This document shows, one piece after another, positions 25,475 through 33,354 of a DNA stretch of 64,000 nucleotides. This DNA comes from an uncultured Dorea sp. (GTDB taxonomy: Bacteria; Bacillota; Clostridia; Lachnospirales; Lachnospiraceae), in NCBI GenBank assembly GCA_910585725.1, contig CAJUFA010000010.1:46690-110689 (forward strand), given 5' to 3'. Position numbers and translations under genes: made by a program. The notes beneath the pieces are model-generated. The model saw only the letters and a program-made list of their open reading frames with translations, was not told where the DNA came from and did not search any database. The stretch's first letter is position 1, and every line of letters starts with the position of its first letter.

Positions 25475-25512
25475 AGCGATTGCGGATGATAAATGTGTCA
25501 TCCGCAATCGCT
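25475..25512. terminator. Bidirectional terminator between purB and azlD
   Basis: Perfect 15-bp stem starting AGCGATTGCGGATGA (25475-25489 with 25498-25512) and an 8-nt loop. On the minus strand it is followed by TTTTGCCTTTTA, so it is best suited to azlCD; on the plus strand it closes purB. Confidence 0.85.
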
Positions 25513-25551
25513 GCATAGTCTTTGACTTCAGTTGAATATTCTTAAAGATAT

Positions 25552-25887
25552 CTATCTGAATATAGGAAAAGAAAGAAAGTATGTAACGAACGCCTCGCAG
25601 AAGAATACGACTGCACAGCAAAGCGCGGCGATTCCAACCATATTGACTTTGCGCCATGCCGCGATTATTCCGGCAATAAACGCAAGAATTCCGGCAATCG
25701 GTATCTGAGGGGCGGTAAGGATAGCCGGGAACGTCATGACCGCAAGCGTCACATAGGGTACGTAATATAAGAAGGAACGTATAAAGCGGTTTTTGATTTT
25801 TCCCCGGATCAGAGTGAGCGGAAGCACGCGGATCAAAAAAGATACGGCGGCAGCCGTCAATATATAAAGATAGATATTGTGAGTCAT
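25552..25887 (-). CDS. azlD: AzlD-family branched-chain amino acid exporter subunit
   Basis: 111 residues, four membrane helices, the usual size for AzlD. Contains the conserved N-terminal TAAAVSFLIRVLPLTLI and the central YVPYVTLAVMTFP. With AzlC it exports branched-chain amino acids or related compounds. The ATG overlaps the stop of azlC by 4 bp, indicating coupled translation. Confidence 0.9.
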   Translation of the reverse strand: MTHNIYLYILTAAAVSFLIRVLPLTLIRGKIKNRFIRSFLYYVPYVTLAVMTFPAILTAPQIPIAGILAFIAGIIAAWRKVNMVGIAALCCAVVFFCEAFVTYFLSFPIFR

Positions 25888-26636
25888 TGTGCTGCCACCT
25901 CCTGGTTTTCATTCGGCAATGAAGCGTCTTCCGGGTCTTCCTTAACCGGGAAAAAGAACGCGGCGATTCCTGAGATCAGTATGGTAAGAAAGCTGATCTT
26001 CAGACTATCCGACAAAGCGGCAAGCGACGGAATCTTTGAGACCAGGAAGCTTACCAGGAAGCTTGCGGTTACTACGCCGCCTACGATTTTATCTGTGTGC
26101 GCGGCGGGGATAATAACGGCGAGGAACATACCGTAGAGCGCGACGCTTAGGGCGCTGACTGCGGCTGTCGGCAGGATATTGCCGGCGATGATCCCCATAG
26201 CGGTGCCGGCGGCCCAGCTTGGGAGGGCGATTGCCATGGCTCCGTAATTATAGCAGGGATTTAAGCTGCCTGCGCGGGCGATGCTGATTCCGAAGATCTC
26301 GTCTGTGATTCCAAAGCCGACGAGAAGGCGGTGGAACAGAGATGTGTCTGGCGAGAACTTTTGGCTTAAGGCGCAGCTCATCAGCAGATAGCGGATATTG
26401 GTTACGAGGATGACGAACGCCATCTCGAAATAGGGAGCATTTGCCATGATTACTGTGAATTCAGCATATTCCCCGGCGGAAGCATGGTTAAGTATACTGG
26501 ATAAAAAGCCCTGGAAAGGATTCAGGCCGGCGTTTCTCGCTACAATACCAAGAGAAAATGCGACGGCAAAATATCCCAGCGCAATAGGGAATCCGTCGTG
26601 GATTCCATTTTTTAATGCATTTCTATTACGATTCAT
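25884..26636 (-). CDS. azlC: AzlC-family branched-chain amino acid exporter
   Basis: 250 residues with about seven membrane helices. Family motifs are present: GFPIALGYFAVAFSLGI at the N-terminus, TNIRYLLMS near residue 80 and the GITDEIFGIS block. Upstream partner of azlD on the minus strand. The C-terminal 20 residues are acidic and variable. Confidence 0.93.
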   Translation of the reverse strand: MNRNRNALKNGIHDGFPIALGYFAVAFSLGIVARNAGLNPFQGFLSSILNHASAGEYAEFTVIMANAPYFEMAFVILVTNIRYLLMSCALSQKFSPDTSLFHRLLVGFGITDEIFGISIARAGSLNPCYNYGAMAIALPSWAAGTAMGIIAGNILPTAAVSALSVALYGMFLAVIIPAAHTDKIVGGVVTASFLVSFLVSKIPSLAALSDSLKISFLTILISGIAAFFFPVKEDPEDASLPNENQEVAAQ

Positions 26637-26739
26637 CTATAGTCTCCGAATAATTATCTTTTGATTGATTTTCAGTATATCACTTGGTATTAAAAATCTC
26701 AACAATTCTTAGCTTAGATTAAAATTTTTTTTGTTTTTT

Positions 26740-26767
26740 TGTAACAAAATAGTAAAAAGGGAGTCTA
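26740..26767 (+). promoter_or_regulatory. Putative ECF-sigma autoregulatory promoter
   Basis: TGTAAC (26740-26745), 16-bp spacer and AGTCTA (26762-26767), close to the TGTAAC/CGTCTA pattern of many clostridial and Bacillus ECF promoters. It lies 49 bp before the ECF sigma gene, as expected for autoregulation. Confidence 0.5.
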
Positions 26768-26815
26768 CTTAACAGAAAACATAAAAGAGACGGAAACGAA
26801 AAGGAGGTGGGATGC

Positions 26816-27325
26816 ATGGAGTTTGAGGATATATATAAGAGATATTACAAAGACGTATATTATTTTCTGTTGTCTATGAGTAGTAATCCGGAACTTTCGG
26901 AAGAACTGACTCAGGAAACGTTCTACAGAGCATTTAAGAACATACACAAGTTTAAAGGAAAATGTAAACTTAATTCATGGCTTTGTCAGATCGGCAAAAA
27001 CACGTATCTGTCCTGGGTAAAGAAGCAGAAGCATCTGACTGACATTTCGTCGGAAGCAGAAGATTCTGCCGGAGCAGGAGTGAAACAAGGGGATGGCAGA
27101 AACGCTCCGGAGACGCTGTGTATCCGCAAGGAAGAGGCGTTATCTGTCTACAAGGTGCTGCATCTTCTGCAGGAGCCTTATAAGGAGGTGTTTACCCTAA
27201 AGACATTAGGCGAGTTATCCTACAAAGAGATCGGCGAGATCTTCGAGAAGGGAGAAGGATGGGCCAGGGTGACTTACCATCGGGCAAAGTTAAAGATTCA
27301 GGAAAGAATAAAGGAGGTGCCATAA
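26816..27325 (+). CDS. ECF-type sigma factor
   Basis: 169 residues. Region 2 at about 5-70 (PELSEELTQETFYRAF), a linker of about 30 residues, and region 4 ending in LGELSYKEIGEIFEKGEGWA at 135-155. The ATG at 26816 follows AAGGAGGTGG. Its stop overlaps the start of the anti-sigma gene by one base. Resembles the Lachnospiraceae ECF group controlled by zinc-finger anti-sigma factors. Confidence 0.93.
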   Translation: MEFEDIYKRYYKDVYYFLLSMSSNPELSEELTQETFYRAFKNIHKFKGKCKLNSWLCQIGKNTYLSWVKKQKHLTDISSEAEDSAGAGVKQGDGRNAPETLCIRKEEALSVYKVLHLLQEPYKEVFTLKTLGELSYKEIGEIFEKGEGWARVTYHRAKLKIQERIKEVP

Positions 27326-28236
27326 TGAAGAAAGAATGTGCAGTCGTACAGGATCTATTGGTTCTTTATGAAGACGATGTATTGAAGGAAGAGAGCAGGA
27401 GGATGGTGGAAGAGCATATACAGGGCTGTGAGGAATGTATGCAGGTATATGAAAATGCAGGGAAAGAGCTTCCGGCTATGGAGGCTGTATCCGGATCCTC
27501 CAGGGAAGAGCAGGAAACCGCGGCAAATCAGGTTATGAAAAGATTGATGAAGATGAGCAGTCAAAGGATTGTCGGGGGTCTGCTTCTGATTGTTCTGATC
27601 ATTCTGATCATCATCACAGTGGGAGGAAATATCTACGACAACGTGACGGAAACAAATTGGGGCCTTTCCGCCGTCTACCTGCTGCCGACGGAAGATATTT
27701 CTGTAGAGGAACTCTATACCTTGAAAAGCGGAGATATTTATTGCAGATTGAAGTCCGATAAGAAAGTGAACGCATGGCAGTTCATGGACTGGGGAACGCC
27801 GGAAGGAAAGCTGCTTGAGAGTACTGACGACGCTGTAAAAGAATTGAGGATTCGAGAGGCGGAGCCATGGGAAAGAAAAAATTGCGACGCTTATGATTCA
27901 GTGTTCATATTTACGCTGGAGCGGCATGGAACTTCTGAAAAAGACGGATCTTCGATTGTTCAGAGATGCAGGGAAATTAATATATACGGTAAGACGAAGA
28001 AGGATAAACTGACGATCTGGGAGAAAGGACAGATAGTGAAGGAAGCCCCGGAAGAAGTTGAAAAAGAGGCAATTCAGAAGTATGTTGAAAACGGCCAGAT
28101 GGCAAAAGCAGTCCGGGAATGTGAAATGATGGGATGGGATGATTATGAGGAGATATTCGAAGGATTCTATAGTTCGGTGATTCAGGGCGACGAGGGAGAA
28201 GGAGTATTTGAACTGGAGGGAGGTTCAGTAATGTAG
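27325..28236 (+). CDS. Zinc-finger anti-sigma factor, membrane anchored
   Basis: 303 residues. N-terminal zinc-binding anti-sigma domain with HIQGCEEC (HxxxCxxC at about residues 32-39), then one membrane helix near 91-112 (GGLLLIVLIILIIITVGG), then an extracytoplasmic domain of about 190 residues, of a kind common in clostridial anti-sigma proteins. Binds and inhibits the sigma factor encoded just upstream until an envelope signal releases it. The start is fixed by GGAGGTG and the one-base overlap. Confidence 0.92.
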   Translation: MKKECAVVQDLLVLYEDDVLKEESRRMVEEHIQGCEECMQVYENAGKELPAMEAVSGSSREEQETAANQVMKRLMKMSSQRIVGGLLLIVLIILIIITVGGNIYDNVTETNWGLSAVYLLPTEDISVEELYTLKSGDIYCRLKSDKKVNAWQFMDWGTPEGKLLESTDDAVKELRIREAEPWERKNCDAYDSVFIFTLERHGTSEKDGSSIVQRCREINIYGKTKKDKLTIWEKGQIVKEAPEEVEKEAIQKYVENGQMAKAVRECEMMGWDDYEEIFEGFYSSVIQGDEGEGVFELEGGSVM

Positions 28237-28253
28237 CCTTTTGTGCAAAATTA

Positions 28254-28282
28254 TTGATTGTTGCGTATCGAGTGTATATAAT
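28254..28282 (+). promoter_or_regulatory. Promoter of the molybdenum cluster
   Basis: TTGATT (28254-28259), 17-bp spacer, TATAAT (28277-28282), 68 bp before the MoeA-like gene. The leader is too short for a Moco riboswitch and none was seen. Confidence 0.7.
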
Positions 28283-28349
28283 AATAGAATGCGGATGTGA
28301 ATAACTATGTCTGATAACCGGGCAGAGGAAGATAAGGAGTGGGGCGCAG

Positions 28350-29423
28350 ATGAAATTAATGAAGACAGAAGATGCGGAAGGACAGGTATTATGCCACGAC
28401 GTTACGCAGATTATCAGGGGAGAGACCAAAGACGCGGTATTCCGAAAAGGTCATATCATACAGAAAGAGGACATTCCGGCGCTCTTAAGTATCGGCAAAG
28501 ACCATATCTATATCTGGGAGAATCATGAGAATATGCTGCATGAGAACGAGGCGGCGCAGATTCTCTGTGATATCTGTAAGAATGATTATATGAGGTCGAC
28601 GAAGGTCAAGGAAGGAAAGATAGAGTTGATTGCAGAGTGCGACGGATTATTAAAGATCGACCGGGAAAAATTAAATCAGATCAATTCGCTGGGTGAGATG
28701 ATGATTGCCAGCCGCCATGGAAATTTTCCGGTGAAAAAGGGGGATAAGTTAGCCGGTACGAGAATTATTCCGCTGATGATCGAGAAGGAAAAGATGGAGC
28801 GGGCGAAGGAAGCCGGCGGCGGAGAGCCGATCTTTACGATTCTTCCGTTTCAGAAGAAGAAAGTTGGTATCGTCATTACAGGAAATGAAGTGTTTCACGG
28901 ACGGATTCAGGATACGTTTACTCCGGTAATCCTGGAAAAGCTCTCGGAGTACGAGGCAGACATTGTCGGGCATGAAGTCGTCGACGATGAGCAAGAGCGT
29001 ATTGCCGGGTGTATCAGGAAATTAATCAGGAAGGGGGCGGATCTTATTATATGTACGGGCGGGATGAGCGTGGACCCGGATGACAGGACGCCGTCTGCCA
29101 TCCGTAATTCGGGAGCCGACGTGGTTGCATACGGGGCGCCGGTACTTCCGGGCGCCATGTTTCTTCTGGCGTATTATGCGGTAAGACATGTCGTGTTGCC
29201 GGCCGAAGGGAGTAGATCCGGAGGGGAATGCAGTCATAAGATTCCTGTTATGGGACTTCCGGGATGCGTTATGTACGCGAAGCGTACGATTTTTGATCTG
29301 GTGCTGCCAAGAGTGATGGCAGGAGAGATACTTGAGAAAAAGGAGCTGGACGTCTTAGGCGAAGGAGGTCTGTGTCTGTCTTGTCCGGTTTGTACGTTTC
29401 CTGACTGCGGGTTCGGTAAATGA
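28350..29423 (+). CDS. MoeA-like molybdopterin-binding protein
   Basis: 357 residues. Contains the MoCF-type molybdopterin-binding domain at about 170-260 (VGIVITGNEVFHGR and ICTGGMSVDPDDRTP). The N-terminal 170 residues differ from classic MoeA. The end is Cys-rich (CLSCPVCTFPDCGFGK), a possible Fe-S or metal site. It is the first gene of a run with moaA, a MOSC-MogA fusion and modBC, so it probably handles molybdopterin or molybdate insertion. Confidence 0.85.
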   Translation: MKLMKTEDAEGQVLCHDVTQIIRGETKDAVFRKGHIIQKEDIPALLSIGKDHIYIWENHENMLHENEAAQILCDICKNDYMRSTKVKEGKIELIAECDGLLKIDREKLNQINSLGEMMIASRHGNFPVKKGDKLAGTRIIPLMIEKEKMERAKEAGGGEPIFTILPFQKKKVGIVITGNEVFHGRIQDTFTPVILEKLSEYEADIVGHEVVDDEQERIAGCIRKLIRKGADLIICTGGMSVDPDDRTPSAIRNSGADVVAYGAPVLPGAMFLLAYYAVRHVVLPAEGSRSGGECSHKIPVMGLPGCVMYAKRTIFDLVLPRVMAGEILEKKELDVLGEGGLCLSCPVCTFPDCGFGK

Positions 29424-29483
29424 TGGTCTTTGAGAATTGCGCGGGGATAGGACAAACCATATTAGATGTAATTCCGGAGGCAG

Positions 29484-30464
29484 ATGATGCGAGATCAATA
29501 CCAGAGAGAAATTGATTATGTGAGAATATCGGTAACCGACCGCTGTAATTTCCGTTGTCGATACTGTATGCCCAGGGAGGGAGTAAAGTTCGCGGACCGC
29601 AGTGAGATCATGACCTGTGAGGAGATCCTGCGATTCTGCAGGGCAGTTTCCGGGATCGGAATACATAAGGTAAAGATAACAGGAGGAGAGCCGCTTGTAC
29701 GCAGAGGAGTCTGTGATTTGATCCGTGAGATTCGGCGGATTCCGGGAATCGAGTCCGTTACTCTTACGACGAATGGAATGCTTCTGGGCGAATATCTTCC
29801 TGCATTAGAAGATGCAGGTCTGACAGGAATAAATGTCAGCCTGGATACCCTGAATACAGTGAAATTCCGCCGGATTACAGGGACTGATGGATTCTCAGAG
29901 GTATGGAAAGGGATCTGTAAAGCGGTTAAGACATCGATACCTGTGAAGATTAACTGTATTCCTATGCGGGAATGGAATGAGGACGAACTTGCGGACATGG
30001 CATTTCTTGCAAAGCAGTTTCCCGTCATGGTGCGCTTTATTGAAATGATGCCGATGGGAAAGGGAAGGGATTATACGGGGATTCCCCAGGAAGAAGTGAA
30101 GGATATTCTGCGGAAGCGGTTTGGAAAAATGGCGGCGGCAAAGGGCAGGTTTGGAAACGGACCGGCGGTCTACTATGAGCTTTCGGATTTTCAGGGAAAG
30201 GTAGGCTTCATCAGCGCTGTAAGCCATGAATTCTGCGGCGCTTGTAATCGTATCCGTCTGACGGCCGACGGGATATTAAAGCCCTGCCTGAATTACGCGG
30301 GCCGGGTGAATCTCAGGCAGGAGATGAGAAGCGGGATCACGGATCAGGAGCTTCGATATCTGGTTAAAGAAGCAATCTATTGGAAACCAAGACGTCATGG
30401 ATTCGGGGATGAAGCGGAGGAAGAAATTAAGGAAAAGCGCCGGATGGCGGGGATTGGAGGATAA
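29484..30464 (+). CDS. moaA: GTP 3',8-cyclase MoaA
   Basis: 326 residues. Radical SAM enzyme for the first step of molybdopterin synthesis: GTP to 3',8-cyclo-GTP. The N-terminal cluster is CNFRCRYC (Cys21, Cys25, Cys28); the C-terminal cluster Cys residues are in FCGACNRIRLT and the KPCLNY that follows. MoaC, needed for the next step, is not in the window. RBS GGAGG, 61 bp after the MoeA-like gene and 2 bp before the next. Confidence 0.95.
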   Translation: MMRDQYQREIDYVRISVTDRCNFRCRYCMPREGVKFADRSEIMTCEEILRFCRAVSGIGIHKVKITGGEPLVRRGVCDLIREIRRIPGIESVTLTTNGMLLGEYLPALEDAGLTGINVSLDTLNTVKFRRITGTDGFSEVWKGICKAVKTSIPVKINCIPMREWNEDELADMAFLAKQFPVMVRFIEMMPMGKGRDYTGIPQEEVKDILRKRFGKMAAAKGRFGNGPAVYYELSDFQGKVGFISAVSHEFCGACNRIRLTADGILKPCLNYAGRVNLRQEMRSGITDQELRYLVKEAIYWKPRRHGFGDEAEEEIKEKRRMAGIGG

Positions 30465-30466
30465 GG

Positions 30467-31399
30467 ATGGGGATTGTAAGAGCGGTCTGTACCAGTGATA
30501 GGCGCGGAATTCAGAAGGTGAATGTAGGAACGGCAGAATTTCAGGAAGGGTTTGGTATCTGCGGGGATGCTCACGGCGGCGACTGGCACAGACAGGTAAG
30601 TCTTCTGTCGGCAGAGAAGATTGAGGAATTCAATCGAAGAGGGGCGGGAGCAGAGCCAGGGGCATTTGGGGAGAACCTGGTGGTAGAGGGATTTGATTTT
30701 AAGAATCTTCCAGTGGGGACCAGATTCCGGTGTAATGATGTGATCCTGGAGACGACGCAGATAGGGAAGGAATGTCATACACATTGCCGGATTTATGATA
30801 AGATGGGGGAATGTATCATGCCGACGCAGGGAGTATTCGCACAGGTTATCCATGGAGGAAGGATATCGGCAGGAGACGAGATGGAGATTTTGGAAGAGAC
30901 GGACGGCAGATATACGGCTGCGGTTGTGACGCTGAGTGATAAAGGAGCGCGGGGAGAACGGGAGGATACCAGCAATCCTTTGATCTGTGAGATGATGGAA
31001 GAGGCAGGATACCGTGTCGTCGAGAGATTATTGCTTTCTGACGAGCAGGAAAGGATTGAGAAGGAACTGATCAGGTTGTCGGACGGAAGGCAGGTTAATC
31101 TGATCCTGACAACCGGCGGAACCGGATTCTCAGAGCGCGACTGCACGCCGGAAGCTACGATGGCGGTGGCCACGAGAAACGCGCCGGGGATTGCGGACGC
31201 AATCCGCATGCATTCCCTGACGATTACAGGGAGGGCAATGCTTGGCAGAGGCGTTTCTGTAATCCGTAATAAGACGGTGATCGTGAATCTTCCGGGAAGC
31301 AGGAAGGCAGTGAAGGAAAGTCTGGAATATGTCCTGCCTCATCTGGAGCATGGAATACGGATATTGACGGGAGACGATTCGGATTGCGGCGGAAAGTGA
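30467..31399 (+). CDS. MOSC-MogA fusion protein
   Basis: 310 residues in two parts. 1-145 is a MOSC domain (GDAHGGDWHRQVSLLS, GAFGENLVVEG, IGKECHTHC), the fold that carries sulfur for molybdenum enzymes. 148-305 is a MogA/MoaB molybdopterin adenylyltransferase domain (TTGGTGFSERDCTPEAT, NLPGSRKAVKE). The two activities act late in cofactor assembly, so the fusion makes sense in the pathway. Two bases separate it from moaA. Confidence 0.92.
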   Translation: MGIVRAVCTSDRRGIQKVNVGTAEFQEGFGICGDAHGGDWHRQVSLLSAEKIEEFNRRGAGAEPGAFGENLVVEGFDFKNLPVGTRFRCNDVILETTQIGKECHTHCRIYDKMGECIMPTQGVFAQVIHGGRISAGDEMEILEETDGRYTAAVVTLSDKGARGEREDTSNPLICEMMEEAGYRVVERLLLSDEQERIEKELIRLSDGRQVNLILTTGGTGFSERDCTPEATMAVATRNAPGIADAIRMHSLTITGRAMLGRGVSVIRNKTVIVNLPGSRKAVKESLEYVLPHLEHGIRILTGDDSDCGGK

Positions 31400-31426
31400 G
31401 AACTATACCGAGTTTTTAATTCAGAC

Positions 31427-31454
31427 GAGGAACAGGCTGAGGAACAGATTGAGG
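31427..31454. repeat. 12-bp tandem duplication before modB
   Basis: GAGGAACAGGCT followed by GAGGAACAGATT and a partial third GAGG, ending 5 bp before the modB start. The last copy supplies the purine-rich ribosome binding site. Confidence 0.7.
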
Positions 31455-31458
31455 TAGT

Positions 31459-32166
31459 ATGATGGAAGCTGTGGGAAAGATTTTAGAGGGATTAGACTGG
31501 AGTCCACTGTGGATCTCTTTGAAAACGGGAGCGGCGGCGACGGTTTTTTCTTTTTTTCTGGGGATATTTGCCGCAAGGAAGGTGATCAGGATGGCGCCGG
31601 GAAGAAAGGCGTTTATAGACGGAATTCTGACGCTTCCGATGGTGATGCCGCCTACGGCGGCGGGGTTCTTCCTCTTGCTCTTATTCAGCAGGAGAAGACC
31701 GCTGGGAATCTTCTTATATGAGAATTTTGACGTCAGAGTAGTGCAGACCTGGCTTGGATGTGTAGTCGCGGCGACAGTGATTGCGTTTCCTCTGATGTAC
31801 CGGAATGCCAGGGCGGCGTTTGAGCAGATCGATGTGAATCTGGTCTATGCGGGCAGGACGCTAGGAATGTCGGAGGTGCGGATATTCTGGAAAGTAGTGG
31901 TTCCGACCGCGGGACCTGGGATTGCCTCCGGTACGATACTGACGTTTGCCAGGGCGCTCGGCGAGTATGGGGCGACGTCCATGCTTGCAGGAAATATTCC
32001 CGGCAAGACAGGGACGATTTCCCAGAAGATCGCCATGGTGATTCAGGACGGCGATTACGTGACGGCGGGAATCTGGGTTGCGGCCGTGATATTGATCGCG
32101 CTTGCGGCCGTGGTACTGATGAATCTGATTGCAGGAAAACGGATGAAGACGGTAAAGCGGTGGTAA
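31459..32166 (+). CDS. modB: Molybdate ABC transporter permease
   Basis: 235 residues, about five to six helices. The ABC permease EAA loop is LGMSEVRIFWKVVVPTAGPG followed by FARALGEYGAT, characteristic of ModB/CysT-type permeases. Works with the ATPase encoded next. No periplasmic-type binding protein (ModA) is encoded in this cluster. Confidence 0.92.
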   Translation: MMEAVGKILEGLDWSPLWISLKTGAAATVFSFFLGIFAARKVIRMAPGRKAFIDGILTLPMVMPPTAAGFFLLLLFSRRRPLGIFLYENFDVRVVQTWLGCVVAATVIAFPLMYRNARAAFEQIDVNLVYAGRTLGMSEVRIFWKVVVPTAGPGIASGTILTFARALGEYGATSMLAGNIPGKTGTISQKIAMVIQDGDYVTAGIWVAAVILIALAAVVLMNLIAGKRMKTVKRW

Positions 32167-32196
32167 ATAGATCGTCGGACAGGAAAGGGAGATCGG

Positions 32197-33264
32197 ATGA
32201 ACCTGACAGTAGATATAAAGAAAAGTATAGGGGATTTTCATATGGATGTCCGGTTCCGGAGCAAAGCTTCCCGTATCGGAATTTTAGGGGCGTCCGGATG
32301 TGGAAAGAGTATGACGCTGAAGGCTATTGCCGGGATCGAGATTCCGGACGCGGGAGAGATTGTGATAAATGGACAGGAATTCTATCATTCCGGACACAAG
32401 GTTAATATAAGGCCTCAGAAGCGTAATATAGGATATCTCTTTCAGAATTATGCGTTATTTCCTACGATGACGGTGGAGAAAAATATTGAAGCAGGTCTGA
32501 AAGGGAGAAAGCGGGAGAGACAGAAGAGGGTGGATGAGATGATCCGAGTCTTTCGGTTGGACGGGTTTAGAGACCGCCTGCCGGGAGAGTTGTCCGGCGG
32601 GCAGCAGCAGCGCGCGGCGCTTGCAAGGATAATGGCATATGAGCCGGATGTGATTCTGTTGGACGAACCCTTTTCGGCGTTGGATATGTCTCTCAAGGAC
32701 AGATTACAGCAGGAACTGGCGGAGATGCTGTCAGATTACAGGGGGATTGTGATCCTTGTATCCCACAGCAGGGATGAGATTTATCGCTTCAGTGAAGATC
32801 TGATTATTATGGATCGGGGATCGGCGGTTGCTTTCGGGAATACGAAAGAGATCTTCGCCAATCCCGGTACGAAAGAGGCGGCGCGTCTGACAGGGTGCGG
32901 GAATATCTCAAAGATCCGTCGGATTGACGCCCATAGAATAGAAGCGATTGACTGGGGAGTAGAAATTACTCTTATAAGAGAGATCCCGAAAAATATTTCT
33001 TATGTAGGATACCGTCAACATGATTTCCTTCCGGTCTGGGGAGAGCGAAAAGAGAACTGCGTCAGGCTGCGGATTGCGGGATACGCCGAACTTCCCTTCG
33101 AGAAGAAATTTTATCTGACGCCGGAAAACGGGGAAAGTCCTCAGATTCCGGGGGACGGGGGACTGTGCTGGTTTCTGCTGAAGGAGCAATGGGGAATGAT
33201 GAAGGAAAGAGGACTGCCGGACTATCTGCAGTTTCAGGAAGAACAGTTGTTATTGCTTTCGTGA
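32197..33264 (+). CDS. modC: Molybdate ABC transporter ATP-binding subunit
   Basis: 355 residues. Walker A GASGCGKSM, signature LSGGQQQRAALARI, Walker B VILLDEPFSALDMS. A C-terminal domain of about 130 residues follows the ATPase, where ModC usually carries a molybdate-sensing TOBE/Mop domain; here the match is weak. Last gene of the molybdenum run. Confidence 0.9.
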   Translation: MNLTVDIKKSIGDFHMDVRFRSKASRIGILGASGCGKSMTLKAIAGIEIPDAGEIVINGQEFYHSGHKVNIRPQKRNIGYLFQNYALFPTMTVEKNIEAGLKGRKRERQKRVDEMIRVFRLDGFRDRLPGELSGGQQQRAALARIMAYEPDVILLDEPFSALDMSLKDRLQQELAEMLSDYRGIVILVSHSRDEIYRFSEDLIIMDRGSAVAFGNTKEIFANPGTKEAARLTGCGNISKIRRIDAHRIEAIDWGVEITLIREIPKNISYVGYRQHDFLPVWGERKENCVRLRIAGYAELPFEKKFYLTPENGESPQIPGDGGLCWFLLKEQWGMMKERGLPDYLQFQEEQLLLLS

Positions 33265-33272
33265 AATTATGC

Positions 33273-33303
33273 TTGACTTTATGGCGGTGACATGGGTTAT
33301 AAT
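33273..33303 (+). promoter_or_regulatory. Possible promoter of the MATE gene
   Basis: TTGACT (33273-33278) and TATAAT (33298-33303), with a long 19-bp spacer. Confidence 0.4.
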
Positions 33304-33354
33304 TGGTTTCGGAAAGTTATGCGGATAAAATATAGCGGCAGGTGTAGAAAAGTT

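Noticed and set aside
25454..25912. Second minus-strand frame overlapping azlD
   Set aside because: The overlapping 111-codon frame matches AzlD and is coupled to azlC; this one has no family resemblance.
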